DNA of 53,475 bases, taken from the NCBI RefSeq assembly GCF_000485595.1, contig NW_014577418.1, positions 66,751-120,225 of the forward strand, given 5' to 3'. Below are positions 11,390 through 23,031 of the stretch, in pieces. A program made the position numbers and the translations under genes. The DNA comes from Priapulus caudatus (Eukaryota > Priapulida > Priapulimorpha > Priapulimorphida > Priapulidae). Position 1 is the first letter of the stretch; each line of letters opens with the position of its first letter. Below the pieces are notes generated by a model. It did not search any database. It had not been told where the DNA came from and saw only the letters and a program-made list of their open reading frames with translations.

Positions 11390-14041
11390 TTAACTAGCAT
11401 TGTAGCAACCATATCTCGTAACACACGCTACAGAAATGATGAGGGTACGGATGAGAAGGCTGCGTACCTTACTCATGTGCATAACCTTTGGAATTACGTC
11501 TCTAAATTCTCATTCCAGTAAAGTGCAAGCATGAAACACTTCCTGGCTGGAGGAAAAAAGTCCCTCTCCCGCTGTGTCCCCATAGTTCTTCTGAACCATT
11601 AAATTATGGCATGTATCATGCTCACTGATGTTTCCGCGCAAAAATGATTGGCAAGTATTGCATACTTTCTCATGCAATTTCCTTAACACATACCCGGCAA
11701 TATATACCATGATATTTGCTTCATGTATACTAATAATGTTCGTTGTCATTGATGGTGACATTGGTTGGGTTGTGTCACTGGGGGCCTCGTTGGTGACAGA
11801 GTGATCACTTCTGGACGAATCATGTGGGTGAGAAGTCAGGTGGAAAAGAAAAGAATCAACATCTTTCTTGCAGTTGCTATTATCACTAGTTAATAATACA
11901 CTGTCCACCATAACTTGCCTTAGTGCTGTTCGAAACTGCATTGAATCAGGATTGTCCCTGTTAGCCCCCTTTCCGCGAATTACTGAAAACAAGTTTTCAA
12001 CACAATCCTGGTTTAGCCTGCTTGTTAGTAAATATGATAACCCATGTTTCTCATTTAAATCATCCCACAGTTTTGTTACACAAACGATTGCCATTTCCAT
12101 CCCTCTAAACATGGCAGTGATTTGCCCTTGCAAGGTTTCACTGTAGTTAACCACGAGAGACAGTCTTTTAAAAAATGCCAGTGGGATGATCCCTTGGAAA
12201 TTCCATACCTCATCTTTTGAGTGCTCGTAGTACTACAACTATTGAATACATTGAACAGCTGGTCCATCTGCTCTGCGAATATTGCAGTAGTCCTGATTAT
12301 GTATTGCTTCATCAGGGAATTTTCCCAGCGAGCAGAGAGTGGCTATACCAGCTGCTACCGAGTGGCTCAGAACTTGCATTGCCAGACGTACACTAAGGGT
12401 TGAAAACATTGGCAAATTAATGTGCTTCTGTGTCAGTTTGGGTGCCATACGAATGGGGAGCGCAGCATCAAATGTATAGAATTTGGCAATATATTGCCAA
12501 AGAATGTTGTTGTCACCAACTTTGAAGCCAGTTTTTTTCAGATTATTTCTGACATTCTTTAGCAAGTGAGGTGGATCGTAGAGAACAAATACCTTATTGC
12601 CATTCTGAGTGAAATAAGGGTTTTCAACAGTGACACCCAGACCTGAAATCATTGACCTGTTGTTAGATCCCTGATCGCAAATAACAATTTTGCAAATGAG
12701 ACCCACATGAGTAATTTTATCAATGCAGTCCAACAGCATGCTTAAGTACGGCTGGACTTATCGGTCCACTCGATAGGAAATAAGCTAGGGGCTGCTTCCA
12801 TGAGCTTGCTATACCACGTGCCATGAATACTGTAGCATGATTCGCTACATAGTACATACTTTGTCTTTCCCAGAGTTCCAAAATCCTCAAAACCTTCAAT
12901 CTCGTCCTTCTCTCTGTTGTAGGTCACACCCTCCTTGATAGCCATCTCGTCAAATACTAATGAACACAGTTTTGACTGTGGTGTCATAGCATTAACTTTG
13001 ATTTTAAAAGCACTCAGCAGCTGCTCACTAAAACCAGGGTAAATCTGAATTGTTTGCATGCTTCGTCTCGGAGTCTTAAAAGAAGGCAGTTTAAATGTCT
13101 TTTTCAGAAGCCTATATGTTTTGGGGTTTGAGTGCAATAGGCTTAATGCTAATGACTTGTCAGCAGGTGACCAGCGAACACCATGTATGCTGCACGTATT
13201 TGCCTTGAAACAAACTGCAGGGCTGGGCCAGAAAGATACTCTGACAGTGAGAAGATGAGCGACTCTATTTTTTTCTCAGCATTGATCCCTTGCGATTTTA
13301 CTGAATTATCGGTCTTGGCTATCCTCTGTTTTAGCCGGTAAACTTGTTTGCATAGGGCTACAATATTTTTTCTACTCTTTTTTTTTGGGTGATTCTACCT
13401 TTTGCATTTGACACACCGGCATCCGACGTACTATTAGTGGGCCTAGTGTTAGTTGGTGACAGTGAAGCAGAGTGTGTAATTCGCAATTGTAGCTTTCTCT
13501 TAACAGTGACGGAATTCGGTGGATTCGGGACTTTGAATATTGTGGGGACAGCTGCAGGAATTAACTTATTATGGGACTGAGCATTCATTAACTGGCTGTC
13601 CTCGAAATGGCAAGCACAGAGTCTGCAATTTATGTACAGATATGGCGGTGTTTTGCAGCGCAAGTCGGCCCTCCTTGAGTTTTGGACCCACAGATCACAC
13701 CTAAAAGAAACAAACAATACATTTTCAAACAATGATGAAATTGCAATGACTAAGCGATCAATCTGTCGCACACAACGAAACTACACAGCAGACTTCACAG
13801 ATTGTCGTACTTACAGTCAGTACTAGTCAGTACAGTCAGTCAGTCATTGTCGTACTTGTCAGTACGTCTTTTCCCTTAGATTTGCATAGCAATTACATGC
13901 CCATAGTGCTATTATTTACCTTTCTTTATTTCGCGGGAAATGAAAGAACGACAAATCCACGTTCTTGCCGCTGTTGTTGCTGCAATTGATCGCGGAACAC
14001 CACGCACCGTCCCGTTTCTTAACAGCAGACAACTGTGCCAT
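11390..14041 (-). pseudogene. THAP9/P-element-type transposase relic
   Basis: Decayed DNA transposase with an N-terminal THAP zinc finger. Exon 1 (14041-13920) starts at an ATG, carries the first zinc pair (WCSAINC) and ends at a GTAAAT donor. The acceptor at 13701-13702 opens exon 2 (13700 downwards), which gives CDLWVQNSRRADLR, CRLCACHFE and the AVPTIF box, completing the C2CH finger. Then follow a basic/coiled segment and the P-element RNase H-like region (FDEMAIKEGV, CDQGSNN, YDPPHLLKNVRNNL, LNQDCVENLFSVIRGKG). The frame is broken at an A9 run (13378-13386), near 13181, 12850, 12738, 12300 and 12130, and by a stop at 11510. Coding similarity continues in other frames throughout. Not functional as it stands; some breaks could be assembly errors. 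TIRs not found. Confidence 0.88.
13795..13866. repeat. CAGTCAGTA-type short tandem repeat
   Basis: Irregular GTCAGTACTAGTCAGTACAG copies inside the single intron of the THAP/P-like relic. Confidence 0.6.
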
Positions 14042-14194
14042 TGCGTTTACAATGTGCGCCGACATTTATACAGCTCGTGACCCTAACTCACCGTTGGTCG
14101 GCGCTAGTGTCGCGCTTGACCCAACATATAGGTCAAGTGTCCCATCTTATTGTATATGATCTTTGACAGCAGAGAGACAGATTACAGTTCTTTA

Positions 14195-14477
14195 GTCCTA
14201 CGGGCCGTTGGTCCTACGGTGCACGCAGGCACACGTACTTTTTTCTTTAATTGTTTGTTAATTTAATGTTTAATTTTAAATTAAAATTTTTTTTCATAAT
14301 TAAATTTTTAAATTAAATTTTGTTATTAATTCAATTTTAATTTAAAAAAATGTAATTTAATTTTTTATTAATTTTTTTAAATTAAATTTTTAATGCATTT
14401 TTTTTCATTAATTTTTTTAAAATTTTAAATTACCCACGACCAACGACCCGTAGGACCAACGTGTCCTACGGTGCACG
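14195..14477. mobile_element. AT-core MITE with GTCCTACGGG inverted ends
   Basis: 19-bp inverted ends GTCCTACGGGCCGTTGGTC (14195-14213) and its one-mismatch complement (14438-14456). A direct repeat GTCCTACGGTGCACG sits at 14211-14225 and 14463-14477. The core from about 14240 to 14430 is nearly pure A/T made of AATTTAAATT-like palindromes. No coding capacity. Confidence 0.7.
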
Positions 14478-14879
14478 ATACAAATAATACGCTGATGCAC
14501 ATTAAACTTATAATAAATGAATACTACCAATAAAAATAATTATACTGGTCAAAAATAAACACAGTGTATTTACACAGCAGCTGGACTGCCTGTGTAGTGT
14601 ACCACAGTACTTCTTAAACTGGTGTATGGTTCACCCAAGGGTGAATGAAATTATTTTGAGGTGAATGACACTAGACCAAAAACAAGGAAATTTTGTCGTC
14701 GGAGAATGAAATTTGGTGATAAGGTCTCGAGGGTGAATGTAATGAAGCTAAAATCATTACGATATAGAGCGACACCGCAGGGCAGGCACGGTTCTTTGGC
14801 CACGTCTACATCAAGGCTAGATTACACAGATAAGCAAACCCTTTCTAACTAAGACCGTGTCGCCCAGCTGGAGTCGTAA

Positions 14880-16690
14880 AGAACATGATTAACGATGATC
14901 ATTAGTCCAAGCAAGGGACGTAGAACTGCATGGTACTGTAGCGTTTCGTGCTTTCCGGCGACACCCGATGGCGCCACCGGCCAACACCTAAATGGCTAGC
15001 ACACAATCTTAGGTCTATCACTCACCCGTTGTGCCCGGAGACGTTGTATTGGCCGTGATCGTCGCCTCCCGGATCCCGCTAGCCACCCGAGCGCTTTGGA
15101 AGCTACTGCGCTCCCGCAATAACCTGTTCTGCCGTGTTCCGGTTTGGTGCGTCGTAGAGTTGGTCAACCATGCGAGACGAGGGGCGACACACACCTCAGA
15201 CACGACAACGGGGTAACCCCACCCCTGCCTGCCGGCCTTATACGTTACGTTGAATAACCAGTGCACACCCCGGGTGAGCACAGAGGTTAAACATATAGAA
15301 TACTCTATGAACGCAGCCGGGCAAAGGCCTATACTATAGTAACCGGCGGCCTCTCCTCCCGTGCAGCCGTGCACGAGAGTTAATACTTCTCAATACCCGT
15401 ACTCTAGCCTAGGAATATTAAACCAACCTGTTTAATATTCGACTACTAATAGTACTGTATTATTCACGCACCCCACAACGACAAGGACAATACGACAGTG
15501 CCTACTCACCAATTAACCGACGCGCCTGTCTCTCTCGCCCATGAGGCAAGGCACACGCCAAATGCCCGTGACCGGTACAGTACCTCGGGTACTCGTATGC
15601 TAACTGTCACTATAACCGCCACACACACACAGCTCACAGCCCACTCTACAGCATGCATACGCACGGAGTAGACGTGGCTACTACCTGCCGAGTCCTTCCT
15701 CACTCGGCTTACAGGACGAACTGCAACACTAGTCCTCCCTCAACCGATTCCCGCCTAGAACTCATACCGTGTGTCCACACGGCACTGGCCTAGCTGTTTT
15801 CACGGCCAGCGCCACTCACGGCCGCTGGAGGGGGTGGCTAACCCAAACATGGCTGCCCCCATGCAGGGACTTGACTATCTACATCGTTAATTGATGAGCT
15901 GGCAAAACAACACGAAAACGCACACTAATAAACAGCAGACATCACAAATAATTATACAATTACAAACACAGATCACCCACACTCTGGTTCCCAGGGAGCC
16001 ACCCTGCTAGGAACCCGAGGGTCCGGTGCCACCGCTACAGTACAAAGAAACACCCCTTCTAGAGAATGTAGACAGTGGTCAAGATGACCACTGGTCTAGA
16101 CATCATTAACCTACACTAAAAACTCGTAGCACTACTCAAGTCACGTACGAGGCTAATTGCCTTTAAATTTAGAATATAAACCGTACTTCTGGACCCAAAC
16201 TTCAGAATCGTCCAGGGTACAGATCCGTGAGTATGTAGTATTAAAGCGCTTGGTCAGCGCTTTGACAGTTCTCGTATATGTGTTATAGTTTAGGTCTTAC
16301 CGTATTCGTGTTATAGTATGCGTCTTAAACGTATGTCTTAAAACTCCTTTTAAGACTAGTAAATGTATTTGCGTGTGTAAACTCTTTTTAGAGATCTTGC
16401 ATTAAGTATGTAACTAATAACTTGTCTCTGTAAGTTTGTGTAAGAATTAAATAGACATTTGTTTGTACGTTATACTTCCGTGTCTGTCTACTTTGTTATT
16501 ACCTCAGGGTACCTCACAAGGGTGCCCGCGCCAAGCAGGACCTTTGGGTTAGAACATCGCATGGTATACATTATACGAACACGGGCCACACACTACACAC
16601 ACACACAGCCACACACACCAACACACACGAGAGTACACTATTATATGCACAAAACTACTACATTACACTGGTGCCGTGACCAGGAATTAC
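14880..16690. mobile_element. GC-richer LTR-like block ending in a primer-binding-site-like motif
   Basis: About 14900-16060 is clearly more GC-rich than its surroundings. About 16160-16660 is AT-richer and has a polyadenylation-like aattaaatag near 16445. At 16671 lies tggtgccgtgaccagg, which resembles the primer-binding region after the 5' LTR of BEL/Pao-type retrotransposons. No gag/pol frame follows and no second LTR is in the window, so this would be a solo or truncated LTR. Open frames here do not look like known proteins. Confidence 0.3.
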
Positions 16691-16903
16691 ACACCACTGC
16701 CGTGGTAAACTGCCGTTGCAATAACCGTAGTATTTCAGCATAATATGAGGGGGAAAAGTGCGGGTCAGGAGGACCGGCAGTTTCGTAGAAGTGGTGGCCG
16801 AAGCAAAAACTTTGTGGCCTCGGGCCTCCGGGTCGTCGCTAATTTCGAACGCTGCCGGGAAGTCGCAGCTAATTCCGCACTCGACTGGCAACTTGCCCTT
16901 TAT

Positions 16904-18110
16904 ACCCCCGTCACACCATGGCCCCGATCTCACTACGCTCGTACTACGCTCTAAGAGCTTGGTGGAAACGTGTAGAACGCAGTATGAACGTCTATGGACG
17001 TACTGTGATCGCGATCGAGCGTGGTGCAGTCACCATGAGCGTGGAGAGCGTGGCCAAACTTTGAGCATGTTCAAAACAATCGTGGTCCGAGCATGGCAGA
17101 AAGACAGCACAGTGCGGGCATATTAGAGACGTGGAAGGTGTAGTACCCACGTAACTCGAATGTGGTACGTACAAACTTAATGATCGTATCGCAAGCGTGT
17201 CGGTTGCGTGAAAATTGTCGCCCTGTTCTCAGCATGATGTCAATACGTTTTCATCACATTGTTACTACGTCCATGGAGATGTCTCTGCAACCTGACCACG
17301 CTCTCGCTATGGGGTCGAGCTTGCTAGAGACGCACCATGGTTTGTTCGTACTACGATTGCACTACGCCCAACACGCTCAGACCACGCTGTTGTGACGTTC
17401 GCATTACATGTTAGTTGCGTCAATACCACGCTCAGATCACGTCCTGCGAACTTGGGGTATAAATTGGGGTGCTACCCTCAGTACCCTGGCCACCCCACCA
17501 GTTCAGTGTCCACTATGGATAAGGCAACACTACTCCATGCCATGTTTCTCGTAGAAGGACAACTCGAATTACTTGATTGCCAAGCCCTCATCATGCTGAG
17601 GAGGATGAGGAGGAGATATAGAAGTCTTTTGGCAGCATAGTTGTAGCATACTATTATACTATTATGGGTATAAAATCAGTAGAAAATAATCTTGATGTGA
17701 ACAGCACGGCAGAACGAATGATGATGTCTAGAACGCGGCGCGGTATTGATATGGTCGTTGCCAGCGCAGTCGGCGCCTGACTAGAGCGTGATTAAGTCGC
17801 ACTAGGAGCGTGACTGGCGCGCAGTTGAGGCGCGGTGAGCGTTGCTTAGGCGCAGTGAAAACGTCGTTCGAACGCAATGCGATCTGATTGGTCGCAATAA
17901 AGACGCAGTGAGCGCAGTGCAAGCGTGATGCGGGCGTGGTGAAAGACGCACTTGGATCGTATAGTATCGACGTAATTAGATCGTAGTATCGGCACTGGGC
18001 CCGGCTGGGGCCCAATTGGCCACGCTCTCAACCACGCTCACCACGCTCGGGCAAATTTTTTGAGCGTGGGGCGATCGTGATGAGCGTAGCTCTAGTGTGA
18101 AGGGGCCTTT
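16904..18110 (+). mobile_element. Decayed PIF/Harbinger-like DNA transposon
   Basis: The left end acccccgtcacaccatggc and the right end (complement ggccccttcacactagagc) form imperfect inverted termini of the CCCC-TCACAC type. The interior is full of CACGCTC/GAGCGTG motifs in both orientations. An open stretch ending at 17640 starts MDKATLLHAMFLVEGQLELL and continues to LRRMRRRYRSLLAA, which resembles the leucine- and arginine-rich N-terminus of Harbinger-type nucleases; the catalytic part is missing. The left 97 bp recur at 10826-10922. Non-autonomous or truncated. Confidence 0.6.
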
Positions 18111-19372
18111 AGTAAGCTTACTAGGGCCGACCGCTTCTTCGGTATAGGTAGGTAAGGTAAGATATTCGGTAAGGTAGGACCATACCGGTCCTACCTTAAG
18201 CTTACACGAGTAACTTTAGTGTTATTATCTTATATAAACGTTTTTTCTTAAATTTGTTACATACTTGAGAAATGACAACCTGGTCGTTTATGCTTGAACT
18301 GAATGAATATTTTTAGCACTTCAATCGTTTCTTGGTCAGTATAAGATGAATGAGTTCCAGAAATATTCAGTATCGGTAAAATGTTGGCTAAATACTGGGG
18401 AATTTCACTACAACAATACTCGAAATTTCAGCATCATTTTCAGTTAAATTATGGGCTATTTATGCCACATATGTCAATTATATACCATTGATGTTTAATA
18501 TTCACATTTTTAACATGCTTATATTTGGCATGGGTACGTGACGCCATTGTATTTGCTGCTTGTGATATGGTAATGGCAAAAGTTTCACTTGAATTTGAAT
18601 TTGACTTTTAAACATTGATCTTATAGCAAAAGGCTAAATATACCCCTAACTACGATTTAATTGGAATATAGCAGCATATAGTAAATTATTCATGTACCAT
18701 ATAGTCATTCATCACAATCAAGTGGTTAATTAAGCGCCTACTGCGAAACGTTGGGAAATCCAAGGTGCAACTTGCATTATCATAATGTACTGGCATTATT
18801 ATAGAACATTTCTATTATGGACTCTTAAATCTATGGTTTAAATGAGTGCGAGCGTGTATTGAACAATATTTGAGAATGGAAGCTAGCTAGGTCACTAGCG
18901 TATTTGCCTTTAACTTTTGCTACTCTTTGAATTTTTAATATTGCCCCTATGTACAGACTATATACAGTATGTTGCGAAGAGTTTGTGTGTTAATTTAAAA
19001 TACTTAATGTATTTTTGATAATGCTAGCTATTTGTGTGGTTTGGGTTTTGTTTCGAGTAGTGTTACGTGTAGCATGTCACACAAATATTTTTTGCGTATA
19101 TAATTTGCCTTTGGCTATGTGTGATTATGTATATATATATACATATACATATATACATATATATAACCTATTTATATAAATTGCCATATGAAGGCTCATA
19201 TGTGATCATACAGATGATAGGGTCTATCCTATAAATTGCGTGCTTTGTGTCCTAGTGTAATTAAAGAAACGCCGTTGTAGTAAAAGAATTGATAACTCTT
19301 TGATTTTTCTTCGAGCAGGGTTGTAGGGAACGTGTGTGGGAAAATACCTAAGCAGATAATTATCGCTGTAAA
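18111..19372. other. AT-rich intergenic DNA, one hairpin
   Basis: Nothing recognisable except a hairpin near 18172-18196 (aggtaggaccat / ccggtcctacctt) beside GGTAAGGTA repeats, and a (TA)n(CA)n-like run at 19127-19166. Confidence 0.5.
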
Positions 19373-20003
19373 GGCTCCCGCACAAGGTGGTACTCCTGCT
19401 CAGCATGAAGCTCACATATGTGCTCACGCTTCGTACGTGCTGATCAGGAACCTCTCACCCACAGGCACTTGGAACGTCTCAATAAAAAAAATAATGGTAA
19501 ATAAACACGAAATGTATTTACTACCAAAGTCTTAATGTTTCTCTACTCTATTTCGCCTATAATCACCTGTAAATGCCGGTCAAATGTTCATCTGCAACAC
19601 ACAAGTAGTTGTACACCGCACGCTAGCTGCTGCACACTGACACATAAATATATATCAAGAGCTAATAATACTTTTGGTTCTATACTAAAGTATTATTAGC
19701 TCTTGATATATATATATATATATATATATTTATGTGTCAGTGTGCAGCAGCTAAAGTGCGGCGGCCAGCGTGTGACTGTGTTGCAGATGAGCATTTGGAC
19801 GGCATTTACAGGAAATTGTCGGCAATAATAGGTGAAAGAGAGTAGAGAAACATTAAGACTTTGGTAGTAAATAGATTTCGTATTTATTTAGCATTATATT
19901 TTATTGAAACGCTCCAAGTGCCTGTGCTTTCACCCCCGCACACGATGAGCTTCGTGCTGAGCAGAAGTCTAACTGCGGGTACCACTGTCTGGTGCACGGG
20001 GGC
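19373..20003. repeat. Palindrome of about 630 bp with a perfect hairpin centre
   Basis: Left arm about 19373-19674, right arm about 19687-20003. The centre has perfect 24-bp arms (19651-19674 and 19687-19710, TATATCAAGAGCTAATAATA and so on), followed outwards by a perfect gctgctgcacactgacac match after an AT run. Farther out it matches imperfectly: taccaaagtcttaatg, cacttggaacgtctcaataaa against its counterpart, and tgctcagcatgaagctc. The cacttgg...caataaa segment resembles the 3' end of a transcribed element in both orientations. Related motif copies continue to about 20280. Confidence 0.8.
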
Positions 20004-20100
20004 ACGAAGCGGTCATTGGAGCGGGTGCACGGTTGAACCAATCAAAATGCGCAGCCATTTTGGAAGAACTAATTACGCATGCGCCGACAGTGAGTTCAGC

Positions 20101-20171
20101 CCATAGAGTTGTATTAATATACAACTCTAATATATAGGTCTAATATAGGGGTCTAATATATAACTCTATGG
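20101..20171. repeat. Nested small foldback
   Basis: CCATAGAGTTGTATTAATA pairs with tatacaactcta, and the outer CCATAGAGTT pairs with AACTCTATGG at the far end. It sits directly downstream of the large palindrome. Confidence 0.6.
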
Positions 20172-20309
20172 TTCAGCCTCGCGAGACCAAAATTATCAAG
20201 CATGACAGATATTTTCCTCACCGCCTCGCGAGACCGAAAACTCAGTGAGATCGACACCGCACACGGTGAGGTTCCTGCTGAGCACGGTGTTGCGAAATCT
20301 TAAATCTCG

Positions 20310-22200
20310 CCTGTGCCGGTTCTATCGTCTATTTTATATCGCACACTCTATCATTGATACTAAACACTCTAAATATATATATATCACTCATTGGTTTATT
20401 TAATATACACACTCCGTACAGTTACACTACTTTCCTTGCATTAACACTCTCTACACCCTTCTCCGTCAACACTCTTTTCCAATCTGCCTTCCCTATCTTG
20501 CGTTCCCCGAACCACTCTCTCTCCGCCGCGAAAACCTGAACCCACACACAATGTAGCAATTATCATAAACATCTGTAAAAGGTCACTCCCCCTACACGTC
20601 ATCGCTCCCCAGCCGGTGCCGCCGCGCCGAACTCATTCTCCGAGATTACACATCATACAAATCAGGAGGAGATAATAGGGAAAAAATTCCCTATTATCTA
20701 CTCCTGATAGGCCTACATATCTACACATTCACAATCCACATATCATCTGATATCATCAAGAGTACATATTCATACAATTATACATTATGCTATACGTTTA
20801 CATGATATTTCCCAACACAAGGAGCGTGAGCTATATAAAGATATATAGATTATGTTCTACAAAAGAATGCTACATACATAATAAACATATATAACATTGT
20901 TACAACGTGTACGTTTAAAGTTGAACGCGGGTACCTGAGAGTATTTTGATGTGAAAATGCAACCACAGAGACCTGAGGCATAGTTTGTAAAACGTTAAAG
21001 TGAATACGTCACCGTAAATACTAAAAAGGGGGGAAAAAATCCACTTTTTCACAAAATATAGGTGATTCTGTTCACTTTTTATGGTTAAATTGCTGCATTA
21101 TACTTCTTATTTTACTATATTGTTCGATGTGAACATACACTCGTGACTCATACATAGCCTATAGCAAGCAATTAATGTTATGAACGCTATATAATATCAA
21201 ATCATCCAGGTTTTTTGGATTTTTAGCTAGTTGAGAAACAATCTTATCAGGTAAGAATTTGACGATACGTTTAATCCCGTTAGTTCTTACTTTTAATGTA
21301 AAAAAATGGCAACAAACATTTTACAAATTTTACCATAGAAAATTCGTGACGTAGTCACTTTAAGAGCAGTTTAGCCACCCATCGAGTTATGTTATATAAA
21401 AAGAGAATCTTTCTTCTTTTTTATATATAGTGTGATACTCTTTAATTGTGATACGCCTTGCTTTAGTAGTTCGGCCAAGAAATTTTTGCCAGAGATTTGA
21501 CCATTTATTTAGAAGTAAAAATAAGGTTTAAGTGAACCGAGATTTAACACACTCACGCAATCCGGACCCTCGTGAAGCTGCTCTTTTCACGTAGAGGGTG
21601 GACAGCTAAGAGTAGTTTGATGTGAAAAATGAACATTCCAACGTCTTATTTCAATTTACACTGAAAAACGAGTACACAGTTGAAGCTATATATTTTTGCT
21701 AGAGAGACATAGTGAAGCATTGCGATACACATCACATCAAGCTATTGTCGTGTATTAGCTCTCTTGTTTGAATGTATAATTCCAAAATACGGTTTCTTTC
21801 GCCGGACACAGGTTTAGCCCGCAAAACATGGATCAGATCAGAAATGATTTGTTTATGTAGAATAGACTGACTGACGTTGATTTGAAGTTGTGCACGTACG
21901 CGCGCGCATGCGAGTGCGTGCGTGCGGGCGCGTGTGGCATTATACTGCATTATACGGGAACCTCTTATTTCGCAATTACAGTGTTACCACCATGCCATAG
22001 GAGGGCCCTACCGTAATATATATATTTACTGCCATGAGAGTACATTTAATGCTAGTTCCATATTGCGGCCATCAACCCTTAGAAACTGGCATGCTCGCGC
22101 GCTAACTCGTTTTCTCCGTCGCTTTCCTCCTAATTGCTAATTCTATTACTATTCTAGATTCTAATAATCGCAACCCTCTCGCGCGTGCCCTATATCGCTA
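20310..22200. other. Non-coding stretch
   Basis: No gene recognised. It holds a 48-bp palindrome (20661-20708) and a CG/GC-alternating tract at about 21893-21937 (cgtacgcgcgcgcatgcg). From about 22140, and again from about 22735, it is homologous to 38560-38800, the upstream part of the secreted-protein gene duplication. Confidence 0.5.
20661..20708. repeat. 48-bp hairpin of the ATCAGGAGTAGATAATAGGG type
   Basis: Left arm ATCAGGAGGAGATAATAGGG plus AA; the right arm is its complement with one mismatch. The loop is four A. Almost identical arms occur at 40738-40798. Confidence 0.85.
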
Positions 22201-22287
22201 CATGTGTTGCGTTACGCAGGCGCCGCTAGCCAGCTGTTATATTGGAGGGGGTGGGGGCTTCGTTTTCAATGTGTGGCAATTTGCTCG

Positions 22288-22483
22288 CAGGGGCGTGTAC
22301 AGATTTGTACCAAAGGGGGGTCTAACCGAAACAAAAGTTTGCGCAGCACGCGAAGGGGGAAGCGGGGGGCCCTCCCCGCAGAATTTTTTTTAATAGCACG
22401 CCCTCAGATGCGTTTTCTGCGCCGGACCAAGGGGGGCGCTCCCGGACTCCGCTGTGACCCGACCCCCCCTGTACACGCCCCTG
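22288..22483. mobile_element. 196-bp MITE with CAGGGGCGTGTACAG ends
   Basis: Exact 15-bp inverted ends at 22288-22302 and 22469-22483; the interior is G-rich without a plausible protein. CAGGGG-type ends recall hAT elements, but no clear 8-bp target duplication is seen. G-rich decayed sequence continues to about 22730. This block is absent from the paralogous region near 38570, so it inserted after the duplication. Confidence 0.65.
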
Positions 22484-23031
22484 CTCGGGCCGCGAAGCGA
22501 CGCAGGCGAAGGGAGAGCCAACGCGACCGAAGGCGGGGGAGGCTAGTGGGAGCGGGGGTGTTCACTGTTTCACCCATCCCGCACGATGGAGATTTTGCAA
22601 TTATTACACCTAAAAATGGAGGCGAGCACTGAGGTGAACCTTTCTTGGCGAGAGGATTTCACTTTTTGCTGGGGGAGGGTGCTTGGAGGGGGTTCGTTCG
22701 AACGCCCGCAAAACCGCCCTGGCTAGCGGCCCTGGCTTACGAAGATGATGATAATAAAGAAACAATCACCGCACCAGCATACTAGCTTTGAAAGCCTATT
22801 TTGGAGAAGAACACAAATATTTGCAATTACCGTGCCATCACTATGACACATGAGGGCACCGTGGTGACGCTATGATTTGTGTATGATTTATGCATTTACT
22901 CATTTTTTTCAATTATCTCCAAAATGGATGAGGGTACCTGGTCACATATATAAGACAAAAATATGCGGAATGTATTATTTCCTTGTGCTCTCGTGTTCTG
23001 ATATCAACATCGTGTACGACTAACTGCCGTC

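Noticed and set aside
15018-15374. 118-residue minus-strand frame in the GC-rich block
   Set aside because: Begins with GTG, has no recognisable domain, and length is expected by chance in GC-rich DNA.
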